Source: Certhia americana (Eukaryota; Chordata; Aves; Passeriformes; Certhiidae). From it: a stretch of 64,000 nt of DNA. The DNA lies in assembly GCA_018697195.1 (NCBI GenBank), contig CM031878.1:1047109-1111108 (forward strand), given 5' to 3'. Below the pieces are notes generated by a model. That model saw only the letters and a list, made by a program, of their open reading frames with translations, had not been told where the DNA came from and made no database searches. Shown piece after piece: positions 11,701 through 61,899 of the stretch; position 1 is the first letter of the stretch; each line of letters begins with the position of its first letter. The position numbers and the translations under genes are program-made.

Positions 11701-14489
11701 AATCCAGCTTCCCAAGCTTTTACAGGATCATGATCATGCTTTTTTTAGTTCTATATATAGAAATTTCATTTTTTTCATTTGATTCATAAACAAACTTCAT
11801 GGAGTGAATGAGATATGCAGTCATAATAGGTGAGTGTTTTCAATGAGTACAGTTATGGAGACTGTCAAGATTCACTGCAATACTAGAGCATGGTAAACTT
11901 AAAAATGAATGTGTAAAGAGTCTCTGTGTAGGTATATTTCAATTTCTCACTCTAAAGCTGGCCCAGTGGATGAAATCCCTTTGTTCCTTCTGCCCTCCAA
12001 GGTCACAAGCATCCTACCTTGGACTTCATCAGCCTGTGTCAAAACAGGACCAGGACCTTGGTCTTGGTGCTCGGAGCTCTGGTCTCTGAGCTGAGCTGGC
12101 TAGAGCTCCTTGGGGTGGGAGCTCTCCAGAACCAGCTCCCCTGCTGGGCTGTTTGGCTGAAAACCTAAACTGGAATCTGAGCCCTACTCAGCAGGGCTTC
12201 CAAAGGAAAACCAAAACAAACCCTAACACCCAAACCCCAGGAAGGGAATACTGCCCTACTCTCACCTGAGTATGAGGAGGTAAGAATGAGTGCCATATCA
12301 CTTCTTTTTTTGGTGATGGTTCTTCAGAAAGGTATCACAAAACCACATGTCTGTTTGTAGGAAATGAAAAAGTTAGCCCTTCTGTAATCTTGAAAAGCAG
12401 TTTTTGGAGGTGTAGTGGGTGCAGCAGACTTCCCTCGTTCCACTGAGTGATTTAAGCTAGAGTGTATTCTGCTGAAATGGAAAAGACTGACTTTGATTTT
12501 GGTTTGAAGTTCATACTGAATTCAGGTGCACATTGTGCACTTGGTGAAATTGATAAAGAATCTTGTCCAGATTCCAGGATTAATGAAAAAAAGCATTGCC
12601 TTTAAAAAAAATCTCAAAAATGGGACTAAAATAGGGAGGAAATGAGCTTGTAGACTTCCTCTCAAATACCATAAATTATTTTCCTCGATCTTCTTTCCTT
12701 GGGAGCTTAACTTTTGTCCTCTTTATTCCAGAAGAGCTCTTGCAAATGAAATTTTTCTAAGCCAGAATACTTCTAGTAAAACCAGGAGAGATCAGATTTC
12801 TTTATTTCAAGTTTAAGATGAATAAGCAGACTGATATGAAGTATGTTGCATAAGGCTTTAGAATAAATTAGCCAGAAATCACTTGATATTTTTGGTAGCA
12901 CCAGTGTGTTTATAGTATGTTCCAGACACTCAGGAAAGGAAAATTTCCCTTGAAGATTTTACTCTGCTAACATGCTGCCCTTAGGTTTTCTTCATCTTTT
13001 ATGCTTAGTTATTGCTGGGATCATGGGCTTAATATTTAATACTTGTTCCAGAGAGCCACAGTAGAATGGAATAATAGCAGACATGACTCAAACTTTGACT
13101 TTAGAAGTTGCCAACTATGACACTGTTTGACCAACTATAGAAACATGTGTGCATCAGGGAGCAGAGATACTCTGCGGGGGCAGAGATGAAACAAATACCA
13201 CCAAAGTTAGGCAATTTGTAGCTTTTCCAGTCTTAATCTATTGGGAGTGACAGCACATGGTCTCTCCGTTCCAGCAATCTAAAGGAACTTTTGTACCTTT
13301 GTGGGTAACAGTAAGTACTCCCAGAGTATCCATAGCTGTGGTTTGAAGGCACAGTCCAGAGATGGACTTGGAATTGAAGGGATGAAATGGAAGTTCTCTG
13401 CCGTGGAACACACTGCTGACTTGGTAGTACTAGTTCAACTACAGTTGAGCTTGGAAAGGGATCTTGGAAGTTCCCCTACAGTTGCTCAGAGAGTCCCTGA
13501 ACCTTGGTGTGTTGCAGTGGATATTGGAAGTAGGAGAGAAGGAAAGAAAGAAAACATCAGATTTGGACCATGCCATTGGGCCTCAGCAGAAGAGAGCAAA
13601 GGGGTCATGGTGCTAGGAGTAAATGATGGTGAGGCACATCTGAATGAGCTCCTTTTAAAAGCAAAGGCTGTGAGTACTCAGTTTTTTGAGGAGGTTGGCT
13701 GTAAACTACAAGGGAATCACAAAAAATCACTTCAAGGAAGAGGCTACGTTACATATTCAGCATGTATTTAATCTGAGGCTGTTTTAGCAGTGTGGAAATG
13801 TTTCTTGCAGCATTGGTAAAGATTGTGTTCTCTGTGCATTTGGGAGAAGAACATGGTTTGGTTTTGTTTTTTTTTTAGTGGATGAAGAATGTGTACCAGG
13901 CAAAAATCTAGAGGAATGTTTTTAGCAAGAGGCAAGTGTAAGTGGTGGTAGTGTATGCAGTTATTACTCTTTAGGAGATCAGAGCTTCTTCTATTACTGT
14001 ATGCATTTGAAGGTAAAAGTTATAACTGATGAACAGAAATGGGATTTGCTGGTCAGAAATGAGCTGTAACAGTGACTCCTAAACCCATTGGTACACACAA
14101 GGTGTTTCTGATACCATCTGGGTGGGTACAGCTAGAACCCAAGGCAGATCTGTAGGGCTCCTTGTTTTTATTTGAGCAGCTGACAGATGTTCTGCAGCAG
14201 ACATGTGCACTCTGCCTTCTATCTCCAGTTCCTCGTGAGGTGTAAATTTCTGTCTTTGTACTTCTTATTTAAATTACAATGTTGAGAGCTTTAGGATAAT
14301 ATGACCAAGGGGGATAAGAGCAAAGATAACCTAAGGCTGATACATTTTTTTCCTGTGGTCCTCAAGATTAGTTCTTATGAAGTGTCTTCAGGTACTTGTA
14401 ATTTCATTAGAGAAGTAAAGCTTTCAGGATTGGCATCTGTCCAGGGGAACATCCCAAACTGTGTGAGCTGTGTTCAGGTATTTAATTTG

Positions 14490-14760
14490 TGAGGAGAGGC
14501 TGAAAGCCCTCTCATTTGAGGGAGAGATGTGATTCAAGGGTACAGGGCCGTGAAGTTTGCAGACCAGGTGAATACAAATAGTCCTTCAGCAAAGTTTGCA
14601 GTGGTAGATCAAGAGTGACTTTCTGAAACTGGAAAGGGAATAAATTAAAGTACTAGAAGTAGTTCTTTTAACAGTGGACAGTTAAATACTGGTGCAGTCT
14701 GCCACAAGAGGTTGTTCAAAAGATGGTTAGATGGATTTGTGGACAGCTAGTCTGTATGTT
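14490..14760 (+). mobile_element. Possible ancient LINE-like segment
   Basis: It contains 'gaggagaggctgaaagccct', 'actggaaagggaataaatta', and 'actggtgcagtctgccacaagaggttgttc', which resembles the order of the CR1/L2-type 3' ORF-to-UTR region in a very diverged state. It has no clear 3' terminus. The assignment is tentative. Confidence 0.35.
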
Positions 14761-17004
14761 GCTTCTGAAGGGAGTAAGTAGCAATGTAGCCTATAATTTT
14801 GTGTTGTAACAGTTTGAGTTGCTGAAGGATTATAAGGAGAGTGGACTGCAGAAAAGAGCCAGGTTCGCATGTTTTCCTTGCGTAGCATGACCTTTTGCCA
14901 CATTAGGAGCCATTGGAGCACTAGGCTGGATTCACCATTGCTGTTTTTTCATTGCAAAATCTCCATTTATCCAAATTGCTTATATTTCAGCCTACTCATG
15001 CCTTGCAGCTTGCACTATCTTCTCTAGGCTTGGAACAGAGTGCCTTTTTTCATAAATTAAGCTGGCTGAAATATTCTCCTGTGACTACTCATCACAATTG
15101 GCTGAAGTATTAAGCTGAATGAAGTCCTGTCCTACTTGTGTCACATTCTCTCTGCTCACCCTTTGAAAGATACAGGGCCACTACTGGAATAACTTACTGA
15201 AATTCTTATTGATAACTCCTGGCAAATCCCTCACATGGCAAAACAACACCTAGAAGGAAGAACTTAGTTTAGCCTCCCAGACTCTTAGCCTGCAGGTGTG
15301 ATGTATGTTGTGTTTTTGTTAAATAAGCTGCTAAACTGCAAAAATCATTATTAGAAAGGGCTCTTTAAATGTGTCTCTTGGTGTTTTGGGTTTTCTTTTA
15401 TAGCTAATTTTCATAGAGGTAACAGATCAGTTTGTGCTTTCTGACATCTGCAAGAGCTGGTTGAACACACATCTGTAAGGCAACTGTATAAAATTAAGTA
15501 TAATACCTGGAAATTTCTGATTAGTTAGGTGTCTGAGCCTACAGTTTTTTGGAAATGTGGAAAGAGATTTTTTTTTAAACTTATTTTCCTCTGAGTATGT
15601 CAGAATAATATGAGAGTTCAAATGTAGAGGAAAAATTGAAGTGTATGGAATTTCTAAATTTTTTCATACTCCAAAACTGATGTTACTCAATGTGCATTTG
15701 AAGCAGAAAGGCAAATCTTTGTTTAAAAAACCCCAAACCACCAGACAATCCAGAAAATTATATTTCGTTCTTGGGGGAGAGAGTCCTGCAAAATTGAGCA
15801 CCTCATCACAGAGAGTATTAAAAAACTGAAAAATTGGATAAAAGCATTGAGAATGTTGGAGGGCCTGTTAGAATAGGCTCTGAAAGAGGCTATTTACTTG
15901 GTGGTAAATGAGACCTTTCTGAAGTCTGTGTTTTATAAGGCTGACAGTCAAAGGAGTGTTCTGTGGCACTGTAAGGTGTCAAATTTGAAGCTAAAGAACA
16001 GAAAATACCCAGATAAGGATAAGAATTGGTGTGTAGATCAGCAGTGATAGTGATACTTGATTGCCTACATCTGTAAGCACTGAATTTAGTGTTCAGATAT
16101 TATACCATCAATTGCTGCTCTTTGAAACAGCCAAAGAGGTTGTGTCCTTTAGTTCAGACTTTCTGAATATCTTGTCTGTCTCTGAAGCACCCAATGCTGT
16201 CCTTGCTCAAAGGCTGAAGTCTTTTTATGTGACTGCTGCTCCCTGTTTTAGAAACCCAGTGTGTTTCTTCAACCAGTGGAGGCTGAGCAAGCTTGCCTGT
16301 TTAATCTCTGGAGCTGCTTGGTGTACTCATTAGGGGTCTAATGTGTCTCACTGCCAGGCCCTAGAATGGTTCAGAGCATGTCATGCTGCTTAATTTGGCT
16401 TTGCCACCAAAATAAACGATTTAAATTAAAGCACGTTTCCAGTTATGCAGTCAACAGTAGCGCTGCAGTTGAAGTCTGGGGCTAAGAGTTCTCTTTCCAC
16501 ACCCTCCTGTAATTCATCTGGCATCACTTTTAGTACTTAAGTACCATTTGTGAGCATCTTGTTAGCTTGAAAGAGAACTAACCTGACAAAAAACCCAGAA
16601 AATTGATGAATTTTTACTCTTACCTGGCTGAATTTTTTTGGAAAAGCATTAGCACTGGTGCTGAGTTGTGGTGCCACAGGAAAGAAAGGAAAGAGAACTG
16701 TTGTTCCTGTGGCAGAAGCTCTTGTGTTGGCTTGACTCCTTCTGTTACTCGGACCCCGAGTGTCCGAGTCATTAAAAAATGTCTATTCAGTTTATTTTTC
16801 TTGTTTGCAGTAGCCAGGCCTCCAACGTAATGCTCAGCAAAACCTGAAGTTGGAGTTACTGGTTACAATTCAATAATAATGTAATGTTATTGGAAGAAGG
16901 AGATTTTTTTATAGCCTTGTGTGAAAATGAATGCTTTAACTTTTTACTAGAGCTTCTACTGACAAAAAGTGTGCAATAGTTTAAAACTGAGAGGGGATTG
17001 ATCT

Positions 17005-17232
17005 GGATTTGGTATAAGGAAGAAATTCTTGTCTCTGAAGGTGGTTATGTCCTGGCACAGGTTGCTCAGAGAAGTTGTGGCTGCTCTATCCCTGGAAGTG
17101 TTGCTGGCCAGGTTGGATAGAGCTTTGAGCAGCCTGGGATAGTGGAAGGTGTCCCTGCCCATGGCAGAATGTGCAACAGGATGATTGTTTAACAGTCCCT
17201 TCCCATACCACTCAGTGATTCTGTGATTTAGG
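17005..17232 (+). mobile_element. CR1 LINE 3' end, sense, in intron 1
   Basis: It contains 'ataaggaagaaattcttgtc', 'cctggcacaggttgctcagagaagttgtggctgc', 'agcctgggatagtggaaggtgtccctgcccatgg' and the terminal 'cagtgattctgtgattta'. It is about 15-20% diverged by eye. Confidence 0.9.
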
Positions 17233-18803
17233 ATGGAGTATTTTCGATGACTTGCATAGAAATATCAGCGTAGATCTTGGTCCCTGTTAATTAGAGCCTT
17301 GTCTGCTTGACCCCGGAAAACCACATTGGTTGCTTCAGTCATATTTTTGGGTGCTCTGAGAAGCTGGTTTATGGAGGTGTAATTTATTTGAAACTGGAAT
17401 GTCATGCCTACTGAATGTTCTGTTTTGTGAAAGTTGCAAAGTTATGATTTAAATTGCCTGTAGAATATAATCTAGTGTTTGTTGACTTGGCCCTCACTGA
17501 AACTGCAAAAATGTGACAAGGCATAAATTAGCCATGAATGCTGCAGCCTGAAGTACCTCAAACCATGCAGTTGTGCAGATGGCAGACTTGAGTAAGATGA
17601 AGCTGGTATATTTTGGATCAGTGTGGGGGGAGTGTGCCTGTACAGGTTGGAGAGGCACGTAAGCTACCTTCAGAGCTCAAACCAAGTAGCCTGAAGGTAG
17701 TGTTAGCTTTTAGCTAAAATAAGATATTTTCAGCTGACTGAACTAACTTACACAGCTTGGGAATATGGGAACTTTCTGGAGTTCAAATACCCATTTGTTG
17801 CCTGGAAATTGGATCATTTTTTACTTCAAAGCTGTGCTTCCATCCACAGGACCATTAATGTCCTTGAGCAATTTCTAACAGCTGTCTGTCTGCCTGTTGA
17901 TTTCAGGTATTTTGTTTCAATGCCTAAAACCAGCCTAATGGAAGCTGCAAAAGCAAGATGCTTTTTTCTAAGTGGCTATCATTTCTCTTTTAAATGATTT
18001 GAAGTGCGTATTGCAGTGAATGCTAAACATAGCTCCAGTTTCATCATCCCTTTTAATATTTCATTTTATATTAATATCCTGATCAGGTAGTTATACTGAA
18101 TGAAAGGCTTTTAAAATTGAAAACAGACAGTTCTACTACCTGGTGCCTGCAACTAAGAATTTAACTGTTCATTTAGTGAGTTTTGAAAGACTTGATTTTA
18201 GGGGCTGCCAGTTGAGAATATTCTTTATCTGTAGACTGTTGAATTTTAGAGAAGAATAGGCTTATTACTAGATTTAGGGGGAATTTGAAATTGGCATCCC
18301 CCTATGGAAAGAAACCTGGTAGTTACTTAAAACATGACAAAATGAGAAAAGGCTTGCAAAATGGCTGGCTGTTGGAAGGTTTCTGTCAAGCCATAATGAT
18401 TAAATCACCTTCCAAACACAATTTTGCCTGTTGAATTAATTTGGATTTAGGTGTGCACAATTTATCAATCACTTGTGGAAAATATTAGTAAATTGCTAAA
18501 ACCAGCTTGCCTAGGTACAAAGCTACACTCAAGTTACCCTCTGTATTTGCTGAAGTTTGCTTTAGTCAGACAAGACTTGAGAAAAAATGAATTTACTATT
18601 CCAACAGTAATCTTGTTCTGTGTTAGCTTGAAAAGCCTCCAACAAACTATTGATGGAGTACCTAACTGTGATACAGACTACTTCTGAGCTATTTATCTGG
18701 GGGGTTTTTGCCACAGTGTCCTGTGGCATTTGGCAGTGAAAGGTCTTTGTTTCATATGAAACCTCAGTGCTAATGTGTATCTTGTTTTGGTTTGCGTTTT
18801 TAG

Positions 18804-56060
<37,257 letters not shown>

Positions 56061-56179
56061 AACTCTCCTCTGTCACCAGTGGGCTAAAAATAGAGTCCAG
56101 TCAACAGACTTAATATAACAGCTCGTCTGTCGTAGTATTTGTGTGTGGTCCCCATGAACTGTTTACTATCTAAAAAGGT

Positions 56180-56240
56180 TTTTTAAAAAGAAAAAAAAAA
56201 AATGAAAAAGAAAAAAAAAAGAAAAGAAAAAAGAAAAAAC
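56180..56240 (+). repeat. SMAD2: A-rich/AG tract in SMAD2 3' UTR
   Basis: A run of A with interspersed G (AAAAAG-type units) occurs about 120 bases after the stop codon. It is probably a diverged simple repeat. Confidence 0.9.
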
Positions 56241-57878
56241 AGCACTTGAGGTCTCATCAGTTAAAGCACCTTGTGGATTCTGTTTCCTATACTCTGATAC
56301 TAGATGAAAATTTAGTGTATAGAAAAGCCTTCTTCAGAAAGAAGGGACCGTTCTAAAGACTCTTTAATGGTGTTTTTTATTGGGTATATAATTGAGTGTC
56401 CTAATGGTTATCAATAACATGAGTAGCTAAGTACATATACAGATAATGTATCATGATCTCAAATATCACAGTATTGTGCTGTTCTACATTTTAGTTCCCA
56501 TAAATAGTCATTTTGGTTTTTTGATTGGGGCAAGTATCTCATAAAATTCCATTTGCTCCTTTATTCTTTTATATTTTTTTTTATAAGCAGGTTTTCAAGT
56601 TGTCCTTAACATAAAAACACTTTCCTTATAGAAAAGCTGAATTTTTTGCTGCGTTCTTAAAGAGAAAGTCCCTCCATTGGAAGGGAAAGAAATGTCTTGA
56701 GATTCACCTGTGAAGTCTTAAGACACTTTATATACTTAATGGGGCCTAAAATGAATTCATATTATAAATTCTGAGTGTCCATCACACTAGCAGTCTACTT
56801 TTTGATACCCATCTGAGTTGATGCATCAGTTGCCAGCGCTGTAATTTGGGACTTTTTTTGTACCTTGGATCATTGAAATGAGTGTTTTTTCTCATGGACT
56901 GAGAATTTACCATGGCTTTGGATGTTGGATTAAGTGCACAAGGTTATTGGCTTACTCCTTACATCTGTATTTTTTTTTCATTGAATAAGTCTTACCCCTT
57001 ATCATCTGTATTTTTTTCATTTTTTCATATGTCACTAAAAATAATGGGATTTAATTTTTGGGACCGTATACCTTGAAAAATCATTTCCTGGGGTAAGCTA
57101 GACTCTTTTTGTTTAGGTTTTGAATAGATGCAGCTTCTTAACATATTTCAGTAACAGAATTTGAATTTCTTATCTGAGTCGCTTTTATAGTTTACTTACA
57201 CACCAGATCATATGCATTCATTATGTCATAATGGGCCTTGTTATTAAAAGTAGTTGCTTCTGCAAAACCTCTAGGATAGTGGTTGCTGAGGTATGACCAG
57301 CAAAGGAGGACTTCCAGGTTCTTCATGACAGTGCATGTTATTGTGAACCCTTGGACACTACAGCTGCACCCTATTAAAAATATTCTGAAATATATTCTAC
57401 AAATAAGTCTGGGTTGGGGCTGGGTTGGGAAACTGTATAGAAGGGTTATTCTGACTTGAAAAATACACATCTTACTAACAATCTTGTGATCTAGCTGTCT
57501 GTCATTCTTTTGTTATTGTGGCAGTAGCAGGATTGCCTTTGTCTGTTTTTTTCCATTGTTTCATCAATTACACTAGTTCTGTACTTTGTAAGTACAGCTA
57601 GTGATAGCTTTGAGAACAAAAATGTGGCCAGTGTTACAGCTTTTAATCACTTGACTGAATTGATGATAGTGATGGATATTTTTATGCCATAATGACTAGG
57701 GCATAGAAGCAATACCAAAAATCAAGCCTTGAGGAAATGGGCCAGACACCTTTCAAAAATTGGCAAAGCAGTTACCAGTTTGTGCTAGTTTTACCAGTAG
57801 ACTAATGTATTGGTAGAACTTGTGAACCTAAGAGATAAGCTTCATGCGTGTTGCATTTGCCTAATATGTGAATACACT

Positions 57879-57884
57879 AATAAA
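57879..57884 (+). terminator. SMAD2: Polyadenylation signal AATAAA of SMAD2
   Basis: A canonical AATAAA is followed about 20-40 bases later by a G/T-rich stretch (GGCTGTTTGGGGTTTTTTTT at about 57903-57922), the usual arrangement of hexamer, cleavage site and downstream element. It is the best such arrangement in the first 2 kb after the stop codon. Confidence 0.75.
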
Positions 57885-57900
57885 AGTTTTAATTCTCACA

Positions 57901-60059
57901 ATGGCTGTTTGGGGTTTTTTTTTAATTAATTGCTATTAATTATATATTTTTTGGTTGAAGGTTAGGAGTTACCCTAATCTACCCAATTAAATGGTATAAG
58001 TGTCTTGCATGTGATGGGTGGAAAAGTAGAGTTTAGATCTTAATACCACTTTATATGCAGCTGTTGTGGAGGTTCTGGATCTGTGTGTGTTTGCTGGTGC
58101 AGACTCCTACTCCTGATGGAGTTTATTAAAGCAGCTGTTTCTCCCTACCAAAATCAAATTGCATCCCACTATCTCAGGTGTTTACTTTCACCTGTGAGAC
58201 AGATAAGAGCAACTTGTCTGGGTTAGACTCACATTTTTGAACAGATTGCAGCTTGAATCAGTTGGGTGGCCTAATTCTCCTTGCTGTGGATTTCTGAAAG
58301 TGCCTGTCAGCTGTGGCAGTGTTAGTTGCTTTGCCTTGAACACTGTAGTAACCTTGACTCTGCCTCTTCTCGGGGCAGGCACTTGTAAGGATAGTGCCAG
58401 GACCCTGCAGACACTGCCTGTGGTGCTGCCTGGGTGCAGGAGTTCTGGGCTGTGTTGAAGTCACTGGTTTTGATTTCTTCTAGTACCACTGAAATGTTCT
58501 CCTGCCATTGCTGTTCCAGCCACAGCTTAAGGCACAATGGAACTTATCTATGTTTGTAATGTTTGCTTGTCTGTGTTTCATTTAAATGCCCTTGGCAGTT
58601 CTTGACTAACTTTAACCTACCTCTGTTTCTTAATCCAGTGCCTTTCTGACTTACCCTGCTGCTGTTCTGCTCTTCTTCAAAATTATGCAGATGACTCCAT
58701 CATCTTAATGCAGAATGCCTGTGGTACATAAGGAATGTGACTTCCTCCCTCTCTGCTTCTGCTAGTCAAAGTACTGATGTCCAAAATACAAATAGAAATG
58801 TGAATTATTTTTTAAATGAGACTATTTTGCAAAATAAAACACCTAGGAAGCAGGGAATACTCAGATGGAGATGGTTTCAGTAAAGGATGGGAATCCAGCT
58901 TCTTACCTATATCACGGAGCTGGAAAAACTCTGTACAAACTTTGCATAGCATTGACTTTAATTCCATGAGCTGGGGTTCTGATCTCTTTTGTCACTAGCC
59001 CTGCCTAAGCTTGATTTTCATAGTTTTGCCAAAGCCAAGTAATCAAACACCAGGTGGTTGGTGTAAACATCCAAGGCTAAAAATGCATTTTGAGTTGCCT
59101 TTTGGCAGCTTGGAGGCACAGAGTTGACTTTTCAGAACCCTTCCTCCAAAGAAAAACCTGATTTCACTTATAAATTGCCTCAGGGCTGAGGCTTTGAGAA
59201 CCATGTCGAATGCCTGGACCTTGGCAGCTTTAAACTGTGAGAACTGATAATAGAGTGTCATCATCTCTGCATGTTTCCCCCTTCTTCTTCCATGTGGCTT
59301 TTTTCTAGGTGGCAAGATCCCTGCAACAGGCATTCTCTACTTGTATTTCAGCATTTTGTGTGGAGTCCTTTGATTTCAGGTGGTGTTCTACAAATCTGAA
59401 AGACCATGACAGTTGTGGTGTTCTCTTGTTTTCATTCAGGACATTGTGTTTAACCAGATTGCAGGCAAGGAGAGTAAATTATTTAACTTCAGACTCCATA
59501 TAAAATTGACAGGGAGAGTTAAAATCTGAATATGGCTGTCTGGTAGCATAGGCTGTTGGCTGAGGAGCCTGTTTTAACTGCAGAAAGTAAATATAAATAT
59601 CTGCCTTAAGAGGTTCTCCAGTGCTATCAATATTGTCAGCTAAGATGTTTAAGAATAATAGATTTAAACAAATTAACACACATCTAGAAATCACAGCTAC
59701 TATACTTCATCAAGCTCTTTGTTTTCATGTGTCCAACTTACTTCATGTTGAAGTGGGAGGGTGTGAAGTTTGGGGGTTTGATAATCATCTGCAGCTTTGA
59801 ATTTCTGGCACAATGAACTGTGTTTTGTTTTAGCCTTGAAACTGTCACACTTCATTGTGGTTACAGCTTATTTTTTTTTTTTTAGCATTGCAAGATGAAA
59901 TTTTAATGCAGCTGGGTTTTGAGTTAAAATATTGTGAAATAAAGGATTTCACTATACTCCGCCCACACAGCGTTTTACTGCTAGTAAAACATTTTATTGC
60001 TAGCTAGCTCGGAAGCATCAGTGAGGTACTGTCTTTGTTAAAAAAATTATAAAAATAGC
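57901..60059. other. Downstream flank, nothing recognised
   Basis: AT-rich sequence between the SMAD2 polyadenylation site and the ERV. No exon, RNA gene or mobile element is recognised. Longer SMAD2 3' UTR forms could extend into it. Confidence 0.55.
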
Positions 60060-60109
60060 AAATAACATGCCAGCTGCATTAGCAACCACTTCTGGAAGGA
60101 AGAGAGGAA

Positions 60110-60330
60110 GTTCCACCAAAGTCAGGTCCTATGATTCCCCTGTCACACCAACGATAGAAACAGATTCTGCCCCCACATGTTTTGATGGGATTAATGTGCA
60201 CTGCGCACCAGTGTTGACCAAGGCCTCATATTTTTGTGGTTCTGATGTTCCAGGCCAACGAATCCATGCAGTCCAAAAGCTACAGTTTTCCCTAACCTCT
60301 ACCTGGCTAGAGGCAGGGCCCCTCTAAGCC
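60110..60330 (-). pseudogene. ERV protease fragment with altered active site
   Basis: Read on the - strand, a short stretch includes 'EALVNTGAQCTLIPS', matching the retropepsin motif normally L-V-D-T-G-A. Here the catalytic Asp codon is AAC (Asn) at 60213-60215. It is in the same frame as the gag fragment at 60711-61151 but separated by stops, and a stop codon soon follows. It is therefore an inactive remnant, and the element ends shortly after it. Confidence 0.7.
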
Positions 60331-60390
60331 TGGTTATCCTTCTTTCCCTGGGCATATGTCTTGGAGGTTCCCTCAAGGGGATTGGACATG

Positions 60391-60407
60391 TCATCATCAT
60401 CATCATA
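60391..60407. repeat. (CAT)n microsatellite in the ERV
   Basis: Five to six CAT units lie in the region between gag and protease of the ERV remnant. Confidence 0.9.
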
Positions 60408-60710
60408 CCTGGCAGTTTGGCTAGGGGCAGCTGGAGCTGCTTTCCTTTTGGTGGAACTTCCTCTCTGAGCTTTGGTGTCCTGCAATTCAACCACCCATTG
60501 GGCCAGAGCAGCAGTAGATTTTCCATCTCACCTCATGTTTTTCCTCACAATCACACAGGAAGGACCACAGCTCAGCTCGTGGGGTGTACTTTCCTCATCT
60601 GGGATATGTCTGTGTTTGGTACCAGAACCTCTGATCTGTACTGCTGAGATTTGGAGAAGGCCCTCTTTAACCTTGTCCCTGAGTTTCTTGTGATTCTCTT
60701 CCATCTAACC

Positions 60711-61151
60711 TTATAATTTCTGCAGACGTGTTTCCGCAGCTGCGATTCTGGCATGTATTGGGCCATGCACAGCATCTGCATATGCTCGGAGCTTTTTTGC
60801 CATATCCAGCACAGTCTCATCCCTGTCATCTCGCTTCATTATGGCTAAAGCAGAAGCATATTCGTGTGGCCCAAGTCGGACAAGTTTTCGCCACATGACA
60901 GATGTACATGGTACAAAGTCTGGATTCCTAGTGGTTATGTCATCTGAGAAGATAATCTCAGCCACTGCCATTTCTCTCAGGCATTGTATCTCTTGTTCTA
61001 TGGTCTTCCACTGGGTTTGCTGCATATAAAGATCATCTGCACACAGAGATCTTTGTGCTACACCTTCCAGGACCCGTGCCCAGAGGCTGTGAGGGTTAAT
61101 CCCCCTCATCATTCCTTGGCTGATGACGGGATCATGTGACAGGGATCCCAA
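60711..61151 (-). pseudogene. ERV gag (capsid-region) fragment, 146 codons
   Basis: This is the longest viral open frame, starting MGSLSHDP and ending ETRLQKL before TAA. The Ala/Arg/Leu-rich helical sequence with 'WARVLEGVAQRS' and 'MQQTQWKTIEQE' resembles capsid-region Gag of avian ERVs. The stop codon at its end interrupts what should continue toward nucleocapsid. No CCHC zinc knuckle is evident after it. Confidence 0.65.
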
Positions 61152-61427
61152 ATGCCATGCTTCAGTGCTGTCCAGGATTGTAGCCTCACCTGCAGCATCC
61201 CAAAGATGGACTAACCAACTAATTATGGATTCATCAGATCGTTAAGTGTAGTCCTTTCTTAGGCCACAAAGGTCCTTCAGGGAAAAGGGCTCAGTAGTGA
61301 CTTCTGAATTTGTGTCAGTTGCTGGAGCTGGCTTTGAGGGTCCTACCCCATGATCATTATCATCCACTGGCCGATCAGTTTTGGTTTTGTGTTTTGTGCT
61401 TCTCGTGGTAGGAGCAACAACTATTGA

Positions 61428-61488
61428 TTTGGGCTTACTGTCTGGTTTAGCTGCAGGCTTAGGCTCACTGTCTGGTTTAGCTGCTGAT
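61428..61488. repeat. Short tandem duplication of about 30 bp in ERV gag
   Basis: 'gcttactgtctggtttagctgcag' is followed at once by 'gctcactgtctggtttagctgctg', an imperfect 30-base duplication within the gag region. Confidence 0.8.
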
Positions 61489-61653
61489 TTATCTCCCTAC
61501 CCCGCTGCCTCTCTCTGCTGCCCTACAGTATCTAACAGTGTGCAATAAGCATATGCCTGGGCCCAATTTATTGCAATGAGCTTTTTTTCCTTGGAGTTAT
61601 CATGGCACTTCTCTTCCAGGTATTTTCCCACCTCAGCTGGGTTATGAATTTGC

Positions 61654-61899
61654 TCATGGGGTTGTTGGATCAGAAAATTTCTTCAGGGTCCAGCCCATTC
61701 TCTCCCATTCTCTATACCACTCAGGATTCTCCCCACCTGGATCTACTTCTGGGTCAGGGATCTCATCAGCCCCTCTGGAAGTCTCAGCCCTCCCTCTAGA
61801 GAAGTTGCAGATCATATAGAGGAATCTTACCAGATTAAATATCAGGAAGGTGATATCCTTGGCATTTAGGGGAAACTGAACTTTCTCAAAAGGTGACAC
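61654..61899 (-). pseudogene. ERV gag N-terminal fragment
   Basis: An 81-residue open frame rich in charged and aromatic residues (WYREWERMGW) lies between the leader and the main gag fragment. It is in a different reading frame from the frame at 60711-61151, so the gag is broken by at least one frameshift. Assignment as gag rests on position and on the continuous retroviral context. Confidence 0.5.

Larger units (their letters stand above)
8010..18803 (+). other. SMAD2: SMAD2 intron 1
   Basis: This 10.8-kb intron separates the leader exon from the exon with the start codon. It begins in the CpG island. It holds a short sense CR1 fragment (8698-8792), a possible old LINE-like segment (14490-14760), a better-preserved CR1 3' end (17005-17232), and otherwise AT-rich unique sequence in which I recognise nothing. 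The acceptor is a T-rich tract ending TTTTTAG at 18803. The first part (8012-8600) keeps high GC and could hold regulatory elements or alternative first exons. Confidence 0.75.
56061..57900 (+). other. SMAD2: SMAD2 3' UTR (shortest supported form)
   Basis: Sequence after the stop codon is AT-rich with long A-rich and T-rich runs, including an A/G-only tract at 56189-56240. It extends to the first strong polyadenylation signal at 57879. Human SMAD2 has much longer 3' UTR forms, so transcripts that read past this site are possible. The end is inferred from the signal and the G/T-rich sequence after it. Confidence 0.75.
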
